From: Oscillospiraceae bacterium
GTDB lineage: Bacteria > Bacillota > Clostridia > Oscillospirales > Oscillospiraceae
Reading direction: 5' to 3'
DNA length: 58,676 nucleotides
NCBI GenBank assembly: GCA_910574635.1
Contig: CAJTCG010000021.1
Location: 1-58,676 of the forward strand
This document shows, piece by piece, positions 33,920 through 42,526 of the stretch. Position 1 is the first letter of the stretch; every line of letters begins with the position of its first letter. Position numbers and translations under genes: made by a program. The notes beneath the pieces were generated by a model. The model saw only the letters and a list, made by a program, of their open reading frames with translations. It made no database searches and was not told the DNA's origin.

Positions 33920-36900
33920 ATGGGCGAGCTGACCATCCGCAGAGAGCGCGGTGTGTCCGGGCCCCGGTATCAGGCGGCGGAGAAAACGGAGAGGACAGCC
34001 GCCGCCGGGCAAAGCCGCCCGCCGGCCAAAACGCCGGGGGCCACCGTCTCGGAGACTCTCCAAGCCCTCATGAGCAAGATCGGCCAGGCGGAAAACCACA
34101 CCCGGGAGAGCCACCGGACGCTCCAGGTGGGGGAAGCCGTGCTGGCGGAGGTCCAGGACGCCCTGGACCGCATAGCCGGACTGGCTGAAAAAGCCGCCGG
34201 AGGAGGCGGCGCGGATCGGGCCGCCCTGCAAGCGGAGCTGGCGCGGCTGGCGGAGGAAATCGACCGCATGACCGGCGGAGCCTTCGCCGGGGATGCGCGG
34301 CTGTTTTTGGAGGGGGACGAGGAGATTGAAGACGGGGTGGAGCCCCCGCCGGACGCCGCTCTGGAGGACGAAAACCCGGATCGGGTCCAGACGTTCCCCA
34401 ACTGGCTGCTGCGGGGAATCGCTCAAAGCGGCCTGTCCCCGGAGCTGGTGCTGGATATGCTGGGGCTGGACAAGACCGCCGGAATCTCGGACATTCTGGC
34501 GGCTATCTCTAGGGAATCCCTGGACAGTAACGCCGCCGCGGGGTATCTTGCCGCGCTGTACCTGGGCAGCGTCATCGCCGGGGGCTCCGCCTCCAAGGCT
34601 GTCGATTTGAAGGAGGCCCTGGAGGGCCTGCGGCAGCTTCTGGAAAAGGTATCCCAGGGCTATTCGCCGGACGAAGCGGTGGACCTTCTGACAAACGGCA
34701 TGTTCTCCAGCTTCGCGGACTTGGAGGCTCAATTCACCGGCGGCGCCGCCCCGGGGATGGAGGATTTCCTGACGGGAATGCTGCTGTACGGCGGGGACGC
34801 CGCCGCTTTCCTGGAAAGCGCCTCCATGCTGACCCTCCTGGCGGGGCTGGAAGGGATGAACCTGGAGCTGATGATGGGCCTGCTGGCGGCGGTCCAGGCC
34901 TCCGGCGCCGGACCGGAGGCCGCTCTGGAAAACGCCGCCGGAGAAGCGCAGGGCCAGGCGGCCCCGGCGGACGGAACCCCGCTTCAAACCGCCGTCATGG
35001 ACCTGGGGGATATGAAGGCGGCGGGCCGGGACCTCTCCGGCCTGTCCGTTGACGCCTCCACCGGGGAAGCAGCGGTCGGCGGAACGGCGGACATAACCCT
35101 CCAAACCACCGGACCGGAAGGGCGGCCCCTCCTGCTCGCCGGGTCCGGGACGGTAACGCTGCGGGAGGGCCGCGCCCCTATGCTGACCGCGGCCTCCGCC
35201 GCTGTCCAACTGTCCGTCCCGGGAAAGGCCGAGCTGGATGAGGTCCTGCTGCGCCCCGGCACATCCCTGACCCTGGGCGGCGGCGGAACCGTGCGGATCG
35301 GCGTCCTCCGGGGGGAGGAAAGCAGCCTCCTGCGCCTGACGGGCGGCGCGGTCCTCCTCGCGGAGACGGACGGCAAAGCTTTCGGAACCCTGCCCGTCCC
35401 CGTGGTCGTCGACGGGCCCGTGTTCCTGGCGGCGCAGGCAGCCCGTGTGACCGACGGGAACGGAAAGCCCCTGGCCCCTTTCGACATCGTCTGGCGGACG
35501 CTGCTGCCGGGCTGGAGCGCCATAACCACCCTGGCGGTGGACGGCCGTCACGGACGGGCCATGCTTTTAAGCGGTGAGCCCGCCCGGCTGTGGCTGCAAA
35601 AGGGGGACCAGGGTTCCCCGGCGGTTCACACCGTGGTCCTCCAGGGGAAGGACGAGGCCGAGCGGCTCAAAACCCGCTACGCCTACCTGCGCTGGAACGA
35701 GGGCGCGGGCGCTTTTGAGGAAACCGTCCTGTACCCAAACCCCTTCACCGTCACCGGCGGGGAGCCGGGAAAGGACTGGATTTACGAGGAGGAGACGCAC
35801 ACGCTCCGCATTTTGACCAACCGGGTCTCCTCCGTCTCCGGCGGCATGGGAACCGACGCCAACCAGGAGCCCTTCAGCGGGCGGCTGGTTCTGGCGGACG
35901 GCATCGGGAAGCTGGAGCTGACCCTGGGGGGCGTGGTCTGCCGGGTATCCGAGGGCGGAGCCTTCGACCTGGGCCGGGAAAACGACGTGACGCTGTTCCT
36001 GCAAAGCGGCACGGACAACCGCTTTGAAAGCGGCGCGGGCCGGGCGGGCATCTCCTTGGGAGACGGCACTTCCCTGCTGGTGGACTGCCCCGAGGCCCGG
36101 GACAACAGCCGCAACCCCGCCGGAACCCTGACCGCTTCCGGCGGTCCGGGGGGCGCGGGCATCGGACGGGACAGCGGCGGAGGCCGAACCCAATCCGGCC
36201 GTATTCGAATCCGGGGCGGCGCGGTCACCGCCACGGGCGCCGGAGGCGGCGCGGGCATCGGCGCCGGGAAACGGGGCGCCATAGGACCCGTGGACATCCT
36301 GGGCGGCGTCGTTTCCGCCACCGGGGAATCCGGCGGCGGGGCCGGCATCGGCGGAGCCCTGGGGGCGGCGGCGGGCGACATCACCATCCGGGGCGGCAGC
36401 GTTGCCGCCCTGGCCCTGGGACACGCCGCCGCCATCGGCGCGGGGGCACAGGGGCCCTGCGGAGACATCCTCATCACCGGCTCGGCCCGGATTCAAAAGG
36501 CCCTGGGCGGCGATCCGGGGGCGGACATCGGGGCCTGCCTCTTCGGCGGCTGCGGAAAGGTCCAAATCACCGGCGGAGCGGATATCGGCAGGGCCCGGCT
36601 CTGGACGCGCTCCGGCGTTCCCCTCCAGATGGGGGCGGAAACCGTGACCCTGCCCCAGTTCCGGCTGTCCTCTCGGACCCTGGGCCTGGATCGGCTCAGC
36701 GTGGCCACCAAGGAGGCCGCCAAGGCCGCGCAAGCCATTGTCGAGCGGGACCGGCGCTGGGTGGCCCAGATTCAAAACGCCTACAACGTGCTCTACCACC
36801 GGCTGGAGCGCAGCTGGAACGGCCTGCTGGGGGTTCAGCAGTACCTCAGCGGCGGGGGCCCGGTGCGGGACGCCGGGGCGGCGGGCTCGCTGCTGGAAGA

Positions 36901-36991
36901 CGCCCGGCGGTCCATTCCCCTCCCCTCCTCCCAGGCCATGCGGACCCACGGCAAGCGGGGGAAGGACGATGTGCGCCGGCTCTTCCGGTAA
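33920..36991 (+). CDS. Giant flagellin-like protein with helical and beta-solenoid core
   Basis: 1023 residues from ATG 33920, with GAAAGGAGG before it. No signal peptide. Residues ~41-135 follow the flagellin D1 pattern: QVGEAVLAEVQDALDRIAGL, then AALQAELARLAEEIDRMTGG. The C-terminal ~110 residues do the same: LGLDRLSVATKEAAKAAQAI, IQNAYNVLYHRLERSWNGLL, and a final SQAM...DDVRRLFR resembling flagellin's ...AQAM...VLQLLR. Between them lie a helical part (~145-345), a beta-rich part, and at ~740-900 five solenoid-like repeats (GGAGIG, GAGIGAG, GAGIGG, AAAIGAG, GADIGA) alternating with GxIxIxGGxVxA strands. The flagellin D0 N-terminus is replaced by an unrelated basic tail. It may be an exported filament or adhesin subunit. 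Confidence 0.7.
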   Translation: MGELTIRRERGVSGPRYQAAEKTERTAAAGQSRPPAKTPGATVSETLQALMSKIGQAENHTRESHRTLQVGEAVLAEVQDALDRIAGLAEKAAGGGGADRAALQAELARLAEEIDRMTGGAFAGDARLFLEGDEEIEDGVEPPPDAALEDENPDRVQTFPNWLLRGIAQSGLSPELVLDMLGLDKTAGISDILAAISRESLDSNAAAGYLAALYLGSVIAGGSASKAVDLKEALEGLRQLLEKVSQGYSPDEAVDLLTNGMFSSFADLEAQFTGGAAPGMEDFLTGMLLYGGDAAAFLESASMLTLLAGLEGMNLELMMGLLAAVQASGAGPEAALENAAGEAQGQAAPADGTPLQTAVMDLGDMKAAGRDLSGLSVDASTGEAAVGGTADITLQTTGPEGRPLLLAGSGTVTLREGRAPMLTAASAAVQLSVPGKAELDEVLLRPGTSLTLGGGGTVRIGVLRGEESSLLRLTGGAVLLAETDGKAFGTLPVPVVVDGPVFLAAQAARVTDGNGKPLAPFDIVWRTLLPGWSAITTLAVDGRHGRAMLLSGEPARLWLQKGDQGSPAVHTVVLQGKDEAERLKTRYAYLRWNEGAGAFEETVLYPNPFTVTGGEPGKDWIYEEETHTLRILTNRVSSVSGGMGTDANQEPFSGRLVLADGIGKLELTLGGVVCRVSEGGAFDLGRENDVTLFLQSGTDNRFESGAGRAGISLGDGTSLLVDCPEARDNSRNPAGTLTASGGPGGAGIGRDSGGGRTQSGRIRIRGGAVTATGAGGGAGIGAGKRGAIGPVDILGGVVSATGESGGGAGIGGALGAAAGDITIRGGSVAALALGHAAAIGAGAQGPCGDILITGSARIQKALGGDPGADIGACLFGGCGKVQITGGADIGRARLWTRSGVPLQMGAETVTLPQFRLSSRTLGLDRLSVATKEAAKAAQAIVERDRRWVAQIQNAYNVLYHRLERSWNGLLGVQQYLSGGGPVRDAGAAGSLLEDARRSIPLPSSQAMRTHGKRGKDDVRRLFR

Positions 36992-37020
36992 GGGACGCCG
37001 GAAGCACGGTAAGAACAAAC

Positions 37021-37051
37021 AAGCGGAGGCCGCCTTGCGCGGTCTCCGCTT
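37021..37051 (+). terminator. Hairpin between convergent genes
   Basis: AAGCGGAG-G-CCGC and GCGG-T-CTCCGCTT around CTTGC, between the flagellin-like gene and the VWA gene on the opposite strand. No long T-run; probably a weak bidirectional terminator. Confidence 0.55.
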
Positions 37052-37054
37052 GCG

Positions 37055-38251
37055 CTATTTCCGACCTTTCAGCCGCTTCATGGCCCGTTCCAGCCCCTCG
37101 GCGGTGAGGTCGTACATGGGAAACATGTGCCCCAGCTGCCAGTGGGTCTGGCCCCAGTAGTCCGGCCGCTCCGGCATGGGCTCCGGGTTCAGCCAGACCA
37201 GGTAAGGGTACTGCTTCTTCATCCGCTCCAGCCACTCCAGGCCGGAGGGGCCGTAGGTCCGCCGCTCCCAGTCATAGCGCTTCTCCCGCAGCTCATAGGG
37301 GCTCATGGCGGCATCCCCCACCACCAGGACCTTGTAGTTCCCGTCGAAGTTGGAGAGGACCCAGTCCGTGGGCACCGCCTCCTTCCAGCGGAGGGCGGGG
37401 CCGGTATAGAGCTCCGAGTAGACGCAGTTGTGGAAGTAATACGTGTGGAGCTCCTTAAAGTGGTTGGACTTTTGGGCCGCCTGGAACAGCCGGGAGCAGA
37501 GTCCGGCGTAGTACTCCATGGACCCGCCGGAGTCCATCAGCAGCAGGACCTTGACGGCGTTTTTCCGGGGGTGGGTCTTTCGGATTTTCAAAAGCCCCCC
37601 GTTGTCGCAGGTGTCCCGGATGGTCCCGTCCACATCCAGGACCTCCTCACTCTCGTCCGCCTGCGCGGAGAGCTGGCGCAGCAGGCGGAAAGCCGTCTGA
37701 AACTGCCGGGTGTCCAGGGTGTTGTCCTTCCGAAAATCCCGGAAGCGCCGCTCCCCGGCCACCATCATGGCGGTGCGGTGACGGCCCTGGCCGCCGATGC
37801 GGATGCCGCCGGGGTGCCAGCCGCTGTTGCCAAAGGGAGAGCGGCCCTGGGTGCCCACCCAGTAGCTGCCGCCGTTGTGCTCCTCCGTCTGCTCCTTCAG
37901 GCGCTCCTCCAAAAGGCGCAGCAGTTCTTCGGCCTTCTCCTCGGAGAAGCCCGCCCGCTTCAGCTCCTCCAGAGTCCGGTCCAGATTCTCGGAGGGGCGG
38001 TCCAGCCAGTCCAGCAGCTCCTTGGGCAGCTCGCCGTTCCAGGGTATGTCCCGGAAAAACTCCAGGAAAGCCTGGTCGAAGCGGTCGAAATCCGCCTCGC
38101 TTTTCACCACCACCGCCCGGCAGAGCCGGTAGAACCCCGTTAAGCTGGACTGGTGGAGCCCCCGGGACAGACCCTTCAGCAGAACCATCCACTCGTCCGG
38201 CGTCACGTCCAGCCCGCGGCTCCGGAGGAGGTAAAAAAAGGAAAGAAACAT
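37055..38251 (-). CDS. VWA (von Willebrand A) domain protein, CoxE-like
   Basis: 398 residues. The N-terminal half is helical (residues ~1-130, rich in Glu/Arg), then the VWA domain begins at KNAVKVLLLMDSGGSMEYYA with the MIDAS motif DSGGSM that holds a divalent metal. Later elements are YYFHNCVYSELY and YKVLVVGDAAMSP. Such proteins work with MoxR-type AAA ATPases as metal-dependent chaperones that mature or remodel another complex. The MoxR gene lies just upstream with a four-base gap, which fits. The client is unknown here. Confidence 0.88.
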   Translation of the reverse strand: MFLSFFYLLRSRGLDVTPDEWMVLLKGLSRGLHQSSLTGFYRLCRAVVVKSEADFDRFDQAFLEFFRDIPWNGELPKELLDWLDRPSENLDRTLEELKRAGFSEEKAEELLRLLEERLKEQTEEHNGGSYWVGTQGRSPFGNSGWHPGGIRIGGQGRHRTAMMVAGERRFRDFRKDNTLDTRQFQTAFRLLRQLSAQADESEEVLDVDGTIRDTCDNGGLLKIRKTHPRKNAVKVLLLMDSGGSMEYYAGLCSRLFQAAQKSNHFKELHTYYFHNCVYSELYTGPALRWKEAVPTDWVLSNFDGNYKVLVVGDAAMSPYELREKRYDWERRTYGPSGLEWLERMKKQYPYLVWLNPEPMPERPDYWGQTHWQLGHMFPMYDLTAEGLERAMKRLKGRK

Positions 38252-38255
38252 GGTC

Positions 38256-39065
38256 TCAGCGGCTGCCCCGCAGGGTCCGCAGGTCCTTGTCCTTTTTCAG
38301 CAGGACCCCGGCAAAGGGAATCTCCTTCCGGACCCGGGCCGGGTCCACGCCCCCGGCCGTGAGGGCCCGGAGCCAGTCCACCAGCTCCGAGGTGCTGGGC
38401 TTTTTGTCAATGCCCCGGAGCTCCCGGATCCAGTAAAAGGCCGCCATGGCCTGGCGGAGCAGCTCCTCCTCCAGGTGGTCGAAGTGGACATGGAGGATGC
38501 GCTCCATCTGCTCCTGGTCCGGAAAGTCGATATAGTGGAAGATGCACCGGCGCAGGAAGGCGTCGGGCAGCTCCTTCTCGGCGTTGGAGGTGATGATGAC
38601 GATGGGCCGCTTCCTGGCCCGGACGGTCTCCCGGGTCTCCGGGATGTAGAACTCCATCTGGTCCAGCTCCCACAGAAGGTCGTTGGGGAATTCCAGGTCC
38701 GCCTTGTCGATCTCGTCGATCAGCAGGACCACCTGCTCTTCTGCGGAGAAGGCCTCCCCCAGCTTGCCCAGCTTGATGTAACTTGCGATGTCGTCCACGC
38801 CGTGGGACCCAAACTGGCTGTCGTAGAGCCGCTGGACCACGTCGTAGACGTAAAGGCCGTCCTGGGCCTTGGTGGTGGACTTCACATTCCAGATGATCAG
38901 CTCTTTTCCCAGGGCCTGGGCCACGGCCTGCGCCAGCATGGTCTTGCCCGTGCCCGGCTCGCCCTTGATAAGCAGCGGCTTTTCCAGCGTCACGGCGATG
39001 TTCACCGCCGCCATCAGCTCGCCGGAGGCTACGTATTGGTCGGTTCCCGAAAAAATCTCTTTCAT
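38256..39065 (-). CDS. MoxR-family AAA+ ATPase
   Basis: 269 residues from ATG 39065, the conserved start (MKEIFSGTDQYVASGELMAA); the frame is open further upstream but without family sequence. Walker A GEPGTGKT, Walker B VVLLIDEIDKAD, sensor 1 PIVIITSNAEKELPDAF, arginine finger region RRCIFHYIDFP. Partner of the VWA gene in a two-gene unit. MoxR/VWA pairs insert metals or assemble complexes; no obvious client enzyme is adjacent. Confidence 0.92.
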   Translation of the reverse strand: MKEIFSGTDQYVASGELMAAVNIAVTLEKPLLIKGEPGTGKTMLAQAVAQALGKELIIWNVKSTTKAQDGLYVYDVVQRLYDSQFGSHGVDDIASYIKLGKLGEAFSAEEQVVLLIDEIDKADLEFPNDLLWELDQMEFYIPETRETVRARKRPIVIITSNAEKELPDAFLRRCIFHYIDFPDQEQMERILHVHFDHLEEELLRQAMAAFYWIRELRGIDKKPSTSELVDWLRALTAGGVDPARVRKEIPFAGVLLKKDKDLRTLRGSR

Positions 39066-39202
39066 GCGCTCACCCTCGCCTTGCGTGTTCTCTGTGCCCA
39101 TAAAAAGGGTACGCTCTATAAGATACCAAACCTGCGGCGATTCCGCAACCTCCAATTTCACATTTACGGAGCTTATATTCCCCGGGACATGAAATAACAA
39201 AG

Positions 39203-39239
39203 GGCTCCCCTCCGCCAGACAACGGAGGGGAACCTTTTT
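39203..39239 (-). terminator. Terminator between the CobW pair and the MoxR unit
   Basis: GGCTCCCCTCCG and CGGAGGGGAACC, eight-base loop, one mismatch. T-runs on the plus-strand side (CTTTTTG) and, more weakly, on the minus-strand side. Confidence 0.65.
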
Positions 39240-39259
39240 GCTTCTTATTACAAACCGTA

Positions 39260-40189
39260 TCAGAAGGTCACCACGTCCTGGGCCGGCTTGGGGCAGGGGG
39301 CGATGGTCATGACGTGCATCACCGGGCCCTTGCCCTGGTAGGCGTCGTGGTTCTCCACCGCCATGCGGGCGGAAACCTCCACCCAGTCCCGGTTCTTGTA
39401 GTCCTTCAGGCCCACGCCCTTGGCAACCAAGCCCAGGAACTGGATGTCGTTTTCACAGCAGACCATGGCAAAACGGCCGGGACAGTGGATGCCGGGGTAC
39501 TTCTTGGAATGGCACATGAGGAGCTTCATGCGGACCTCCTTCCCCGCCCAGCGGTCCGGGTGGTCCATCACGTCCACGTACCACACGCCAAAGTCGTCGT
39601 CGGGAATGTCCACCACGGGCTGGTCCAGGTCGAAGGGGCACTCGTCCCCGGTGAGGTAATCCTCGCTGGTGCCGTCCACATTTTCAAAATAGATGTCCGC
39701 CCGGCGGTTCACCATGCGGAGGTTCCGCTTCCGCAGGGCCTCCCGCAGCTCCGGCGTGGCCCGGTTGAAGACCAGGAGGTCCGCGTTGGTGATTTTCTCC
39801 ATCATCAGCTGGCCCATGTTCTTGGCGTAAAGCTCGAAGGTCCCGGCCTCCACAAAGGTCATAATCTGATAGAGCACCCAGTTGGCGGGGAGAACCTCCC
39901 GGTATAAGCGCTCCATCTGCCACATACCGTTGTACTCGATGAGGACCTGCTTGGGCCGGACTTTCTTTTCCAGCTCCTTCATCCGGGAGCAGGTCAAGCC
40001 CGCCTCGTCCTCAATATCCACCACAGTCACGTTGTCCAGCGCCTTGGGGTTGTATTCCTCCTCCCCCTCCTCGCAGCGGAGAAGGAGAGTCCTGTCCTGG
40101 CGGGCAAAGCCGTCCTCCAGGACGCCGTTGATGAAATTGGTCTTGCCGGAATCCAGGAACCCGGCCACCAGATAAACGGGAATATCCAT
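39260..40189 (-). CDS. CobW/COG0523-family GTPase, no His-rich segment
   Basis: 309 residues. G1 loop GFLDSGKTN at the N-terminus (Asp instead of the usual Gly-Ala). No CxCC motif is seen where family members have it; GLTCSRMKELEKKVRP follows instead. The C-terminal ~110 residues (YVDVMDHPDRWAGKEVRMKL, then HCPGRFAMVCCENDIQFLGL) resemble an OB-like metal-binding domain of TIGR03943-type proteins. It lies 23 bases after the His-rich CobW gene. Possibly a divergent partner that hands over metal. Confidence 0.8.
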   Translation of the reverse strand: MDIPVYLVAGFLDSGKTNFINGVLEDGFARQDRTLLLRCEEGEEEYNPKALDNVTVVDIEDEAGLTCSRMKELEKKVRPKQVLIEYNGMWQMERLYREVLPANWVLYQIMTFVEAGTFELYAKNMGQLMMEKITNADLLVFNRATPELREALRKRNLRMVNRRADIYFENVDGTSEDYLTGDECPFDLDQPVVDIPDDDFGVWYVDVMDHPDRWAGKEVRMKLLMCHSKKYPGIHCPGRFAMVCCENDIQFLGLVAKGVGLKDYKNRDWVEVSARMAVENHDAYQGKGPVMHVMTIAPCPKPAQDVVTF

Positions 40190-40212
40190 GAATGCGCGTT
40201 TCCTTTCCCGGC

Positions 40213-41364
40213 TTAGAGGCCGAAGAGCCGGGCGAGCTTGTCTTCCTTCAGCTCCGCTCCGATGACGCAGAGGCGGCCGGTGTAATCGGGCCGCCCGGCC
40301 CGCACCTCGTGCTCTTCGGGCACGAAGTCAAATTCAATCCAGGACCCGTCCTCCCCGTTCACGATGCCCTTGGCCCGGAGGATGCTGCCGTACTCGCCGG
40401 AGTCCAGGGCGGCGAGGATCTGTTCAATGCCCGCCTTTGTGAAGGCCTTGGGGGTCTCTTTGCCCCAGGAGGTGAAGACCTCGTCGGCGTGGTGGTGATG
40501 GTGGTGGCAGGAGCAATCCGGGTCGCTGCACTCATGGCCGTGGTGGTGCTCATGGGCCCCGTGCTCCTCGTGGTCATGGTGGTGGTCCCCATGGCCGTGG
40601 TGCTCATGGTGCCCATGCTCCCCATGGCAGCACGCCTCCTGCTCCCCATGGCCGTGGCGGTGCTCGTGGTCCCCATGTTCCCCGTGGTCATGGTGGTGGT
40701 GGGCGTGCTCCGCCTCCTCGGCTTCGTGCTCCGCCCGCATCTTCGCCAGCAGCTCGTCCGCCAGGGAGACCTTCTCGATAGCGGAAAGAATGGTTTTGCC
40801 CTCCAGCTCATCCCAGGGAGTGGTCAGAATGGCGGCGTCCGGGTTCTTCTCCCGGAGCAGGGCCACGGCGGCCTCCAGCTTCTCCCGGCTCAGCTTCTGG
40901 GTCCGGGAGAGGACGATGGTCCCGGCGGACTCAATCTGGTTGTTGTAGAACTCGCCGAAGTTTTTCATGTAGACCTTCACCTTGGAGGCGTCCGCCACGG
41001 TGACGAAGCTGTTCAGCTTCAAGTCCGGGGCCTCGGCGGCGGTGTTCTCCACGGCGACGATGACGTCGGAGAGCTTGCCCACGCCGGAGGGCTCAATGAG
41101 GATGCGGTCCGGGTGGAACTGCTCCGCCACGTCCTTGAGGGCCTTGTTGAAATCCCCCACCAGGGAGCAGCAGATGCAGCCGGAGGACATCTCGGAGATC
41201 TGCACGCCGGACTCCTTGAGGAAGCCGCCGTCGATGCTGATTTCGCCGAACTCGTTTTCAATGAGGACCAGCTTCTCCCCCTGGTAGGCCTCCGCCAGCA
41301 GCTTTTTGATGAGGGTGGTCTTACCCGCCCCCAGGAAACCGGAGATAATGTCGATCTTTGTCAT
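40213..41364 (-). CDS. CobW/COG0523-family metallochaperone GTPase with a His-rich segment
   Basis: 383 residues from ATG 41364. G1 GFLGAGKTT, metal motif GCICCSL (CxCC), G3-like LIEPSGVG; the G4 base-recognition motif is read as SRTQKLSRE. Residues ~212-292 contain 35 His and five Cys (HHHHDHGEHGDHEH, ACCHGEHGHHEHHGHG, CHHHHHH), a high-capacity site for zinc, nickel or cobalt. The CobW C-terminal domain follows. It would load metal onto a target enzyme, or buffer it, using GTP. Which metal is not decidable from sequence; no Zur or nickel regulator site was identified. Confidence 0.92.
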   Translation of the reverse strand: MTKIDIISGFLGAGKTTLIKKLLAEAYQGEKLVLIENEFGEISIDGGFLKESGVQISEMSSGCICCSLVGDFNKALKDVAEQFHPDRILIEPSGVGKLSDVIVAVENTAAEAPDLKLNSFVTVADASKVKVYMKNFGEFYNNQIESAGTIVLSRTQKLSREKLEAAVALLREKNPDAAILTTPWDELEGKTILSAIEKVSLADELLAKMRAEHEAEEAEHAHHHHDHGEHGDHEHRHGHGEQEACCHGEHGHHEHHGHGDHHHDHEEHGAHEHHHGHECSDPDCSCHHHHHHADEVFTSWGKETPKAFTKAGIEQILAALDSGEYGSILRAKGIVNGEDGSWIEFDFVPEEHEVRAGRPDYTGRLCVIGAELKEDKLARLFGL

Positions 41365-41459
41365 GGTATCAAATCCTTTGCTTTTATTTTGATTCCGCAC
41401 ATATCATACCACTGAATTGGGAAAATGCAACCGGGTTACAAAAATTTAACAGAAAACCC

Positions 41460-42347
41460 TCAGTCCTCCGGCTGGCCGCCGTTCTCCTCCCGGGCCTGGT
41501 TGAGATAGTCCCGGTCCGCCGTCTTCCTGCTGGGGACAAAGCCCTGGGCCGCCGTGCGCTTTTTGCCCTTGCTCTTGGCGTAAAAGAAGCCGGTGAAGGA
41601 GAAGACCGCCGCACCGATGAAGTTGACGAAGAGGTCCTTCATGGTGTCGATGAGGCCGATGTCCAGATACCCCCCCAGGCCCAGGCTCTCGCCGTTGACC
41701 AGGACCTCCTGAATGCCCGGCACGGCCACCACCTTGTTGGACCGGGTCACATCCAGGCTGGCGGAGTAGATGGCGTTGACGACGGTGTCCCGCTGCATGT
41801 CGGTATGGAAAAACATGTCCATGCCGAACTCGAAGAACTCCCACAAAACGCCGATGGTCATGGAAAAGCAGAAGGCGACCAGGGCTAAAAACACCGGGGA
41901 CAAATCGAAGGTGAGGCGCTCGTCGTCGTTGAGGAGCACCACCATGGCAAAGCCCACGGCGGCGGCCAGGAAGCCGTTGAGGGTGTGGAGCATGGTGTCC
42001 CAATGGGGGACCACCACGTAAAAGGCGTTGACCTCTCCCAAAACCTCCGCCGCGTAGATGAAGCACAGGACGGTGATCTCCAGGGCGGGAGGCAGCTCGA
42101 TGTGGAACTTCACCTGAATCCAGCTGGGCACATAGAGGAGCAGATAGGCCAGGGCGCAGTAGAACGCGCTCTCATAGCCGCCGATGAAGATCTGGCGGAC
42201 AAAGATGACGATGACCAAAAGCCGCAGGGTGTAGAAGACGATGAAGGAGCTTTTGTGCTCCCGCAGCTCCTTTTCCATGGCCTGGCGGAAATTCATCTTC
42301 TCCCGCCGCTTGGCGCGTTTTAGATCTTGCTTGCTGAGCTTGGACAT
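41460..42347 (-). CDS. YjdF/DUF2238-like integral membrane protein
   Basis: 295 residues. Basic N-terminal tail (~35 residues), then about seven membrane helices. Signature HWDTMLHTLNGFLAAAVGFA and later WEFFEFGMDMFF, then LIDTMKDLFVNFIGAAVFS; the conserved Asp, His and Glu in membrane segments match the YjdF/DUF2238 family. Function is unknown; the conserved polar residues suggest transport or enzyme activity. Ends with a charged cytoplasmic tail. Single-gene unit. Confidence 0.75.
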   Translation of the reverse strand: MSKLSKQDLKRAKRREKMNFRQAMEKELREHKSSFIVFYTLRLLVIVIFVRQIFIGGYESAFYCALAYLLLYVPSWIQVKFHIELPPALEITVLCFIYAAEVLGEVNAFYVVVPHWDTMLHTLNGFLAAAVGFAMVVLLNDDERLTFDLSPVFLALVAFCFSMTIGVLWEFFEFGMDMFFHTDMQRDTVVNAIYSASLDVTRSNKVVAVPGIQEVLVNGESLGLGGYLDIGLIDTMKDLFVNFIGAAVFSFTGFFYAKSKGKKRTAAQGFVPSRKTADRDYLNQAREENGGQPED

Positions 42348-42454
42348 GAGAACCTCCTTTTAAAAACGGATCGCTGTTATAGCCTGGTGATCATAGCACA
42401 GAGCGGCGGAATTTGCAAGGCAGGGGTCCGCCGGAGAAAATTTTGCAAAACCCC

Positions 42455-42482
42455 TTGACATTTCCTGAAAATGTGCTATTGT
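42455..42482 (+). promoter_or_regulatory. Promoter of the GntR-ABC operon
   Basis: TTGACA 42455-42460 and TATTGT 42477-42482, spacing 16. The AT-rich spacer and downstream region probably hold the GntR operator; no perfect palindrome was found. Confidence 0.6.
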
Positions 42483-42526
42483 ATTAATTGCATAAGACAA
42501 CAGCACACAAACAGGAGGTGCGTACA

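Noticed and set aside
36150..36620. Possible CRISPR-like or DNA repeat array
   Set aside because: The repeats are protein-level GAGIG units with varied codons, not identical DNA repeats with spacers.
35567..37018. 483-codon minus-strand frame opposite the flagellin-like gene
   Set aside because: Gly/Ala/Pro-rich antisense product with no domain; mirrors the repetitive plus-strand gene.
40359..40811. Thr/Ser/Arg-rich frame over the His-rich region
   Set aside because: Out-of-frame reading of His codons; the repeat-like look is a by-product of the CAC/CAT codon run.
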